From the NCBI GenBank assembly GCA_025454675.1, contig JALONZ010000105.1, positions 1 to 6,713 of the forward strand: DNA of 6,713 bases, read 5' to 3'. Below the pieces are notes generated by a model that did no database searches, had not been told where the DNA came from, and saw nothing but the letters and a program-made list of their open reading frames with translations. Below, one piece after another: positions 1-5,498 of the stretch (the stretch's first letter is position 1; each line of letters opens with the position of its first letter). This DNA comes from Anaerolineae bacterium (lineage in GTDB: Bacteria; Chloroflexota; Anaerolineae; Aggregatilineales; Phototrophicaceae). The position numbers and the translations under genes are program-made.

Positions 1-2121
1 CCCGATTTTGACAACATGACCCCTGAGCAAATCATGGCATGGATGGAAACACTGGCGGTAAGGCAAGGGGCAACCGAAGGCATCATCAGCGATGAAGCCT
101 CGCGTCCACAAGTCCAAGAAATTGACCCGACTACGGTAGACATCAAAGACAATTACATCCCCTATGGCATGACCGCCGAACAATGGGAGAAAAAACAGGC
201 AGAAGAACGCGCCAAAAAAGAGGCACGGCAATCATCCAAGCCACAAGTCAAAACACCGTTCACCCCACCCCCACAAACCGATTTGCCCGTTTTGGAAGAT
301 TCCCCAACCCAGCCCGCACCTGTATTTGATGCGACACCTGTCTCGGATGCCAGTGATTGGTTATCAGGATTGGCATCAGGTGCAACCGCAGAACTCCCCA
401 CATCCGAAGCCCAACCCGATTTTGATTTCTCTAATTTGGGCAATGAATTGCCCGATTTATCCGATTTGGGAGATAGCCTACAAAACTTAGACCTACCCAC
501 ATTCGATTTAGAAGGCATGGGTGATTTGGCAGGTCTGGCAGAAGGCAACACCGACCCTGTAGATTGGCTGAATAATTTGGTCTCTGATGGGCAACCATCC
601 AACCCATTCCCAACACCCACCAGCAACCCATTTGATTCGTTATTTGATGAAAAACCTGCGCCACAACCCGCCACAGATAACACGATTGAATGGCTAGAAT
701 CACTCGCCAAAAAACAAGGGGTGAGTGATGACGAACTCATCACCAGCCCAAGCGTCGAATTGCCAAGCCTCGATTTAGACCCGCATTTCGTCGCGCCAGA
801 AAATGACCCGTTCAGCTTTGATAGTGTGGATAACTTAGACCAAGCCGCGTTAGATGCAACTGACCCTGTGGCATGGCTAGAAGGTTTGGCGGAAGCGCAA
901 AATGTCAAAGCGCCAACCAAACCACCCCAACCAACCGATGACATCACCACCGATGATATGCTCCAAAAATTGAACAAAGGCATCAGCGACCCCGATGATA
1001 TGAAGGGTTGGATGGACAAATTGCTTGAAGAAGGGGCAAAACGCCAAGTGCCTGATTATATCGAAGAAGAGGAAGCCCCCATCGAAGCCAATATTCCCGA
1101 TTGGTTGGTAGAACAAGTGGGATTGCCCCCCGAAATGGGTGGAGAACCCGATGTACGCGCCACCGCCGAAATTGATTTTGATGCGCTCATCAGCGCCGAA
1201 CCCCTGCCTACCAGTGATATGCCGGATTGGTTGCTAGAATCAAGCCCAGTGACCACCACACCCGAAGAAACAGCAGTCGGTGGCGATATGCCCGATTGGT
1301 TGCAAGAAACCGTCTCTGAACAATCAGAATCGGTGCAAGCCATGTTCCAAACCTCACCCCTCAGTACCGAAGAACTTGAAGTGGATATGAGCGACCCATG
1401 GGTGGAGGCATTTGAACTGGAACGCAAAGTGGCGATGGGGCTTATCAGTGATGAAGAAGTCATCTTCTCGGATGAACCTCTGCCATTAGACGAAGTGCTT
1501 GATGAAGTCTTGGAAGATGAACCTTTGCCGATGGGCGAACTCGAAGGTATGCCGTTGTGGATGGATACATCCGCTCCTGTCGCGCCTGTTGAAGTGGTTG
1601 CACAACCGGATAGTGATTTACCCGATTGGTTGCGCGAGACCGAAGATGAAGCCCCCATTTTGGCGGATGAACCCCTCCCCGATTGGCTCAATCAAGCAGG
1701 CATCGAAAACACAGAAGATGTGCCAGATTGGTTGTTAGAAACAGTTGAAGAAGAACAACTCGCTTTCACACCACCACCCGTACCAACCCCCACACCCGCC
1801 CCAGCACCAACGCCTGTGGTGGTCAAGCAACAATCACCCGCGCCTGTGCCTGTCGGGAATATCAATGTGGCGCAAGTTTTGCAACAAGCCCGCGCCAAAG
1901 TGCAATCGGGCGATATTGACGGCGGTTTAGGTGCATATGAAGCCGTCATCCGCGCCAATACATCGCTGGATAATGTGGTGAACGATTTGTCGGATTTGGT
2001 CAAGCAAGAGGGCAATAAAACCAATGCCAGCATCTATCGTGTATTGGGCGATGGTCTGATGCGACAAGGGCGCTTGCAACAAGCCCTCGATACCTATCGG
2101 CGGGCATTGAATTTACTCTAA
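1..2121 (+). CDS. Acidic PDWL-motif protein with C-terminal TPR, 5' partial
   Basis: The reading frame is open from base 1. The five codons before the first ATG (base 16) read PDFDN, in keeping with the protein that follows, and no ribosome binding site precedes that ATG, so the true start is probably upstream. The visible part is 706 residues. The N-terminal half has at least six copies of a loose motif of the type WLExLAxxQG, with Trp codons at bases 40, 358, 565, 691, 874 and 1009. A Leu/Asp/Phe-rich stretch lies near residues 139-182. Next come six PDWL motifs (starting at bases 1096, 1222, 1291, 1621, 1678 and 1723) with DEPLP repeats, a Pro/Thr/Ala linker (about residues 589-619), and a helical C-terminus whose last 31 residues match a TPR. 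The protein is strongly acidic, with no signal peptide or membrane segment in the visible part. Its function is unknown; a cytoplasmic scaffold or adaptor is a guess. Similar TPR proteins occur in Chloroflexota. Confidence 0.85.
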   Translation, partial: PDFDNMTPEQIMAWMETLAVRQGATEGIISDEASRPQVQEIDPTTVDIKDNYIPYGMTAEQWEKKQAEERAKKEARQSSKPQVKTPFTPPPQTDLPVLEDSPTQPAPVFDATPVSDASDWLSGLASGATAELPTSEAQPDFDFSNLGNELPDLSDLGDSLQNLDLPTFDLEGMGDLAGLAEGNTDPVDWLNNLVSDGQPSNPFPTPTSNPFDSLFDEKPAPQPATDNTIEWLESLAKKQGVSDDELITSPSVELPSLDLDPHFVAPENDPFSFDSVDNLDQAALDATDPVAWLEGLAEAQNVKAPTKPPQPTDDITTDDMLQKLNKGISDPDDMKGWMDKLLEEGAKRQVPDYIEEEEAPIEANIPDWLVEQVGLPPEMGGEPDVRATAEIDFDALISAEPLPTSDMPDWLLESSPVTTTPEETAVGGDMPDWLQETVSEQSESVQAMFQTSPLSTEELEVDMSDPWVEAFELERKVAMGLISDEEVIFSDEPLPLDEVLDEVLEDEPLPMGELEGMPLWMDTSAPVAPVEVVAQPDSDLPDWLRETEDEAPILADEPLPDWLNQAGIENTEDVPDWLLETVEEEQLAFTPPPVPTPTPAPAPTPVVVKQQSPAPVPVGNINVAQVLQQARAKVQSGDIDGGLGAYEAVIRANTSLDNVVNDLSDLVKQEGNKTNASIYRVLGDGLMRQGRLQQALDTYRRALNLL

Positions 2122-2178
2122 ATTTTAACCATTTTGGGCATGGTCAATCCTGCCCACATCACCCATAATAAATTAAAC

Positions 2179-2198
2179 GGGCGCACAGTGTTGCGCCC
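2179..2198 (+). terminator. Possible terminator hairpin between the PDWL gene and ndk
   Basis: GGGCGCA (2179-2185) and TGCGCCC (2192-2198) form a perfect 7-bp GC-rich stem with a 6-base loop, 57 bases after the stop codon of the upstream gene. The downstream side (CTTGCCATGTATTTT) has only a weak, late T run, so it is a poor classical intrinsic terminator. It could end the upstream transcript, act as an attenuator before ndk, or protect an RNA end. Confidence 0.4.
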
Positions 2199-2225
2199 TT
2201 GCCATGTATTTTAAGCATTCAACTT

Positions 2226-2232
2226 GAAAGGA
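2226..2232 (+). promoter_or_regulatory. Ribosome binding site deciding the TTG start of ndk
   Basis: GAAAGGA lies 9 bases before TTG at 2242. Starting at this TTG gives the canonical Ndk N-terminus MERTLIIIKP. The TTG therefore has both spacing and family length in its favour. Confidence 0.75.
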
Positions 2233-2241
2233 TAATCTACT

Positions 2242-2697
2242 TTGGAACGTACACTCATCATCATCAAACCCGATGCCGTACAACGTGGTCTGACTGGCGA
2301 AATTTTGCGCCGTTTTGAAGCGCGTGGCTTACGCATTATCGGCATGAAATTCATCCTCGTCTCGCGCGAATTGGCAGAAAAGCATTATGCCATTCACAAA
2401 GGCAAAGGCTTTTATGAAGGCTTGGTCGCCTATATCACCTCATCACCCGTTGTCGTACTCGCCTTAGAAGGCACAAATGCCGTGCAAGCCGCCCGCAATA
2501 CCATCGGCGCAACCCGCCCCAACGAAGCCACAGCAGGCACAATTCGCGGTGATTTTGCCCTTGAAGTGGGTTATAACCTTGTGCATGGGTCGGATAGTGT
2601 CGAAAATGGTCAAATTGAAGTGGCAAATTTCTTCGCCGATAGCGAATTGGTCAGCTGGTCGCGTGTGACCGATGCGTGGATTTTTGAAAAACGCTAG
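2242..2697 (+). CDS. ndk: Nucleoside diphosphate kinase
   Basis: The enzyme transfers the gamma phosphate from ATP to (d)NDPs through a phosphohistidine and balances nucleotide pools in the cytoplasm. The protein is 151 residues, the usual full bacterial length. Residues known to line the active site are all present: Lys9, Tyr49, Phe57, Arg85, Thr91, Arg102, Asn112 and the catalytic His115 in NLVHGSDS. The start is TTG, supported by a ribosome binding site 9 bases upstream and by the family N-terminus ERTLIIIKPD. It lies 120 bases after the PDWL-motif gene, with a hairpin between them, so it may have its own promoter, although none is clear. It converges on rsfS. The sequence is intact and nothing about the catalytic core is unusual. 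Confidence 0.97.
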   Translation: MERTLIIIKPDAVQRGLTGEILRRFEARGLRIIGMKFILVSRELAEKHYAIHKGKGFYEGLVAYITSSPVVVLALEGTNAVQAARNTIGATRPNEATAGTIRGDFALEVGYNLVHGSDSVENGQIEVANFFADSELVSWSRVTDAWIFEKR

Positions 2698-2720
2698 AAG
2701 GTTAATTTCTTGGGTAACGG

Positions 2721-2764
2721 TGGCGGACATACGAGGCAAAAAACGCCTCTAGTCCGCCATTACA
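2721..2764 (+). repeat. Palindromic repeat, copy 1 (REP- or MITE-like)
   Basis: TGGCGGAC (2721-2728) pairs perfectly with GTCCGCCA (2752-2759), and inside it GAGGC (2733-2737) pairs with GCCTC (2745-2749) across an A-rich loop. The copy ends with TTACA (2760-2764). A second, diverged copy lies on the opposite strand at 2785-2824. The GC-rich stems between two convergent genes could also serve as a transcription terminator. The family is not recognised by name. Confidence 0.7.
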
Positions 2765-2784
2765 CACCCGCCTATTTTGAGAGA

Positions 2785-2824
2785 TGTAATGGCTGTACTA
2801 GCCCTTTAGGGCGTATGTCAGCCA
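2785..2824 (-). repeat. Palindromic repeat, copy 2 in inverted orientation
   Basis: The reverse complement of this stretch begins TGGCTGACATACG, matching 12 of 13 bases at the start of copy 1, and ends CTAGT.C.GCCATTACA-like, as copy 1 does. It folds on its own: TGGCTG (2790-2795) pairs with CAGCCA (2819-2824), with an inner GCCC/GGGC stem (2801-2804, 2809-2812) over a TTTA loop. A 20-base spacer (2765-2784) separates it from copy 1. It ends 16 bases from the stop codon of rsfS, and read on the minus strand could help end that transcript. Confidence 0.7.
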
Positions 2825-2840
2825 CAAATTGACATATTCG

Positions 2841-3197
2841 TTACTGAATACTCAACAACACCTGTGATTCTTTTTGCCATAACCCTTCCAGATTATAATA
2901 TTGACGTTTCTCCTCTAAAAAGAGATGCACAATCACATAACTATAATCCACCAAAATCCAGCCACTTTCGCCTGTACCTTGTACAGATAATGGCAATAAA
3001 TCAAACTTTTCTTTCAATTCCACCCGCAGATGGTCTACGAGGGCTTTGAGTTGGCGGTCACTTGTACCGGTGCAAATTACAAAATAATCGGCTAAATTTG
3101 CCGCAATATCTTCTTGCAGGTTGAGTAACACAATATTGGTGGCTTTTTTATCTTCCACCAAATCTACAATTGTTCTGGCAATATCTTGTGCGTTCAG
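2841..3197 (-). CDS. rsfS: Ribosomal silencing factor RsfS
   Basis: RsfS binds ribosomal protein uL14 on the 50S subunit, blocks joining of the 30S subunit and lowers translation in starvation. The family signatures are DYFVICTGTSDRQ (residues 37-49), GWILVDY (79-85), His91 and RQYYNLEGLW (98-107). The conventional start would be TTG at 3161, giving 106 residues, but this drops the conserved first helix. Reading upstream, the frame gives NAQDIARTIVDL, typical of the family, before a stop at 3216-3218. The only fitting start for it is CTG at 3195-3197, which has AAAGGAG 8 bases before it. I therefore call 118 residues. The gene is convergent with ndk and divergent from rluD. In many bacteria rsfS sits with nadD; no nadD is seen here. 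Confidence 0.93.
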   Translation of the reverse strand: MNAQDIARTIVDLVEDKKATNIVLLNLQEDIAANLADYFVICTGTSDRQLKALVDHLRVELKEKFDLLPLSVQGTGESGWILVDYSYVIVHLFLEEKRQYYNLEGLWQKESQVLLSIQ

Positions 3198-3205
3198 AAA
3201 AACCG

Positions 3206-3212
3206 CTCCTTT
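3206..3212 (-). promoter_or_regulatory. Strong ribosome binding site fixing the CTG start of rsfS
   Basis: On the minus strand this reads AAAGGAG, near-perfect to the anti-Shine-Dalgarno sequence. The 8-base spacer CGGTTTTT leads to CTG (3197-3195). It lies 44 bases ahead of the alternative TTG (3161-3159), too far to serve it. Confidence 0.7.
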
Positions 3213-3341
3213 AACTTATGATTAAGCGCATGTACCGTTTATCATATCATAGAATGCCCCGTTTGCGTGTTATCATCTTGCAAAACACCATCGGATGCAC
3301 TACCATCAGATTTATTCGATAATCATTCAGAAAAAAATAAG
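3213..3341. promoter_or_regulatory. Divergent promoter region between rsfS and rluD
   Basis: Both genes run outward from this stretch, so it should carry a promoter for each. On the minus strand two overlapping TATGAT boxes (3251-3246 and 3246-3241) resemble a -10 element for rsfS, but no -35 element sits at normal spacing. On the plus strand TTATCAT occurs twice (3239-3245 and 3270-3276), of unknown meaning. No convincing sigma-70 pair could be drawn for rluD. Confidence 0.3.
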
Positions 3342-4259
3342 ATGACCCACGACCCCCAAATCCTGATAGCAGAAACAGGCGGTGAACGCCTCGACAAATG
3401 GCTTGTGACCCATTTTAGTGATTATTCCCGCGCCCAAATCCAAGACTGGATTAAAGATGGGCTTGTCACTGTAGATGGAAAACACGAAAAAGCCAGCTTA
3501 AAATTGCGCGGTGGTGAATCCATTAGCGTATCTGTACCGCTTGCACCTGAACCGCCACCCATCGCGGTGGATATTCCGATTACTGTCGTGCATGATGACC
3601 CGCATTTCGCCGTGATTGATAAAGCCGCAGGCATGGTAACACATCCGGGTGCAGGCAACCCCACCAACACCCTGATGAACGCCATTTGTGGACGGTGGAG
3701 CGAAATCCTCAATATGCAAAATGAGCGCAAAGGCATTGTGCATCGGCTAGATAAAGAGACGAGCGGGTTAATCGTCATCGCCAAAAATGATGTGACCCAA
3801 CGCAAACTCATGCGCCAATTTCAGGCGCGGACGGTGCAAAAGGTGTATTATGCCCTGCTAGAACGCCCGCCAAAGACCAACATCGGGCGCATAGAAGTCC
3901 CGATTGGACGCGATAATCGTGACCGTCGGCGCATGACACCCCTGCGCGAAGGCAGACCCGCCATCAGCGAATTTGAGGTGTTAGAAACCTTCACCAATGG
4001 CATGTGTTTGGTCAAATTTAATTTGCTCACAGGGCGCACACATCAAATCCGTGTTCATGCCGCCTTCATCGGCTGTCCATTGGTCGGGGATAAAACCTAT
4101 GGCTTCCGCAAACAAACCATGAAAGTGGAGCGCATGTTTTTGCACGCCAAAGAATTATCCTTCGACCATCCCAAAACAGGTGAACGGTTGTCGTTTGAAA
4201 CACCATTACCACCAGAATTGGAAAAAATATTGCGGCGGTTGCGCCAAATGCAAGCCTAA
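3342..4259 (+). CDS. rluD: RluA/RluD-family 23S rRNA pseudouridine synthase
   Basis: The enzyme isomerises uridines in large-subunit rRNA to pseudouridine. From the ATG at 3342 the protein is 305 residues, usual for RluD. An S4 RNA-binding domain comes first (ERLDKWL at 15-21, through about residue 60), then the catalytic domain with HPGAGNPTNTL (101-111), the signature HRLDKETSG (134-142) with catalytic Asp137, and LTGRTHQIRVH (229-239). A GTG at 3267 would add 25 residues (LSSCKTPSDALP...) unlike an S4 N-terminus, so ATG 3342 is preferred, although neither start has a good ribosome binding site. The exact target uridines cannot be told from sequence; RluD is the best family label because the S4 domain is present. 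Its stop is 92 bases before the solute-binding gene, so the two are not clearly one operon. Confidence 0.93.
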   Translation: MTHDPQILIAETGGERLDKWLVTHFSDYSRAQIQDWIKDGLVTVDGKHEKASLKLRGGESISVSVPLAPEPPPIAVDIPITVVHDDPHFAVIDKAAGMVTHPGAGNPTNTLMNAICGRWSEILNMQNERKGIVHRLDKETSGLIVIAKNDVTQRKLMRQFQARTVQKVYYALLERPPKTNIGRIEVPIGRDNRDRRRMTPLREGRPAISEFEVLETFTNGMCLVKFNLLTGRTHQIRVHAAFIGCPLVGDKTYGFRKQTMKVERMFLHAKELSFDHPKTGERLSFETPLPPELEKILRRLRQMQA

Positions 4260-4285
4260 ATTATGCCTGTGCTATAGCCTTCCCC

Positions 4286-4317
4286 CAATTTATAGGGGAT
4301 AATATCCTTATAAATTG
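4286..4317. promoter_or_regulatory. 32-base inverted repeat upstream of the solute-binding gene
   Basis: CAATTTATA (4286-4294) and TATAAATTG (4309-4317) are perfect reverse complements, and GG (4296-4297) faces CC (4306-4307) inside. As RNA the stem would be 13 bp with two G-U pairs and a 6-base loop ATAATA. It ends 34 bases before the ATG at 4352. It may be an operator for a dimeric regulator, or a terminator of rluD, but no T run follows. A rival small hairpin TCCCC/GGGGA (4281-4285, 4295-4299) overlaps it. Confidence 0.4.
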
Positions 4318-4334
4318 CAATATACTGAAATTGT

Positions 4335-4342
4335 AGGAAGGA
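4335..4342 (+). promoter_or_regulatory. Ribosome binding site of the first solute-binding gene
   Basis: AGGAAGGA lies 9 bases before the ATG at 4352 and fixes that start. A TATACT box at 4321-4326 resembles a -10 element but has no -35 partner and would leave almost no leader, so it is not called. Confidence 0.6.
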
Positions 4343-4351
4343 CACATACGA

Positions 4352-5485
4352 ATGCGACATATTGGCACAGGCATTGTTATTTTATTCGTCCTTGTATCAT
4401 TAGGCATTGCAGGCTTGAGCTATTTGCGACAAAATCAGCCCCAACCACAAGCCACCCCGCTCGAACTCACCTTAACTGTCAATCCAATGGCTCATGATTG
4501 GATGACGGATGCAGTGACCGCGTTCAATCAGAGTGATGCGCGGTTATTGGATGATGTGAGCATTACCATTATCTTAAACACCACCCCGATAGAAGATATA
4601 ACCGTGTGGCGTGGCGGTACATGGAATGACAATAATCGTCCAGATATGTGGCTCCCCAGTTCATCGCTATCCGTCAATTATGCAGGCTATCCCTTTGTTG
4701 ATGCAAATAGCACCGCGCTCGCCAAAACACCGATGATTTTTGTCGCATCCACATTGGCTTATAATGCCATCACGGAAAATGGCGCACGTCCAATGGATTG
4801 GGATGTGGTGCAATCTGCCAGTTTAGCAGGCACATGGGCAAATTTTGGCGCGAATAGCTTGCAGGGCAATGTGAATATCGCGTTTTCGCCACCCGATAGC
4901 ACCATGAATGGGCTAATGGTCTTATATAGCGGGCAAGCCTATTATAACCGCGCCCTCACATTTGCATCGGCAACACCCAATCCCGAATTTTTAACATGGT
5001 TTGCGCCGATTGTAGATAGTGTGCCGAATTTTAATACCATCGGCGATGATGTGGCGACCTTTATGCTCACACGCGGGTCATCGGTGAATATCGGCATCAT
5101 GCCCGAAGCCCAATTCTTGAATCAAGTAGATACCTTCATCCGTAACCGCGCCATTGTGGTGAGTTATCCGGAATATCCTGTGGTATTCGATTTTCCGTTG
5201 GTGTGGTGGGATAAGGTTAATTTAGAGGCGAATGACCAAGCGACACGCGCCCAAGCCATTCAAGCCTTTGTGAATTGGCTACTTGAACCCGCCCAACAAG
5301 CGCAACTATCGCAATATGGATTGCGCCCACTGACATTAAATATCACCGAAAATGATGAATTGTTCCGCAAAGGGGTAGATGTTGGGATTCAATATACCCC
5401 ACTGATTGAGCCGTCCCTGTCAGAGGTGAATAAATCACAAGCCTCTGCTTTGTTCTCTTGGTTTGCACAAGAACGTACACGTTAA
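4352..5485 (+). CDS. Membrane-anchored solute-binding-like protein
   Basis: The protein is 377 residues. It begins with a short basic head and one hydrophobic segment (about residues 7-24), then SYLRQNQPQ, so it is exported and either signal-anchored or cleaved. It contains no cysteine and so cannot be a lipoprotein. The rest resembles the periplasmic binding fold of the SBP_bac_11 type: LTLTVNP strand (39-45), DAVTAFNQ helix (53-60), the RPDMWLPSSS turn (97-105), PMIFVAS (127-133), FPLVWWDK (281-288), and a C-terminal helix with QAFVNWLLEP...LSQYGLRP. The downstream lipoprotein has the same order of blocks, so they are likely diverged paralogues. The ligand is unknown, and no transporter permease or ATPase gene lies in the window. 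The start has AGGAAGGA 9 bases ahead. It is followed by the next gene after 13 bases, which suggests one operon. Confidence 0.8.
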   Translation: MRHIGTGIVILFVLVSLGIAGLSYLRQNQPQPQATPLELTLTVNPMAHDWMTDAVTAFNQSDARLLDDVSITIILNTTPIEDITVWRGGTWNDNNRPDMWLPSSSLSVNYAGYPFVDANSTALAKTPMIFVASTLAYNAITENGARPMDWDVVQSASLAGTWANFGANSLQGNVNIAFSPPDSTMNGLMVLYSGQAYYNRALTFASATPNPEFLTWFAPIVDSVPNFNTIGDDVATFMLTRGSSVNIGIMPEAQFLNQVDTFIRNRAIVVSYPEYPVVFDFPLVWWDKVNLEANDQATRAQAIQAFVNWLLEPAQQAQLSQYGLRPLTLNITENDELFRKGVDVGIQYTPLIEPSLSEVNKSQASALFSWFAQERTR

Positions 5486-5487
5486 AA

Positions 5488-5493
5488 AAGGAG
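5488..5493 (+). promoter_or_regulatory. Ribosome binding site of the lipoprotein gene
   Basis: AAGGAG lies 5 bases before ATG 5499 and directly after the stop of the upstream gene. This marks the two genes as translated from one transcript and fixes the lipoprotein start. Confidence 0.75.
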
Positions 5494-5498
5494 CAAAA

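Noticed and set aside
162..2033. Long minus-strand open frames (285, 211 and 113 codons) opposite the PDWL gene, all in one frame
   Set aside because: In this antisense register stops need a sense codon ending in T or C followed by TAx or CAx. The sense protein is poor in Tyr and His, so the frame stays open by composition. The translations are Ser/Gly-rich mirrors of the acidic repeats.
2136..2155. Hairpin GGGCA...TGCCC just after the PDWL gene
   Set aside because: Only five pairs with a 10-base loop and no T run. The hairpin at 2179-2198 is a better candidate.
2829..2857. TTGACA resembling a perfect -35 box
   Set aside because: No -10 element at 16-18 bases (TCAACA at the expected place), and it points into the 3' end of rsfS on the opposite strand.
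3254..3322. 22-codon plus-strand open frame ahead of rluD, a possible leader peptide
   Set aside because: No ribosome binding site, no run of one amino acid and no attenuator hairpin. It is likely chance.
3267..3341. 25-residue N-terminal extension of the rluD product from GTG
   Set aside because: The added residues do not look like an S4 domain lead-in, and the ATG at 3342 gives the usual RluD length.
3422..3811. Minus-strand open frame of 129 codons inside rluD
   Set aside because: It overlaps the catalytic domain of a clear conserved gene and shows no ribosome binding site or recognisable family features.
4315..4497. 60-codon plus-strand frame overlapping the start of the solute-binding gene
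   Set aside because: It is out of frame with a gene that has a good ribosome binding site and signal segment, and it lacks both itself.
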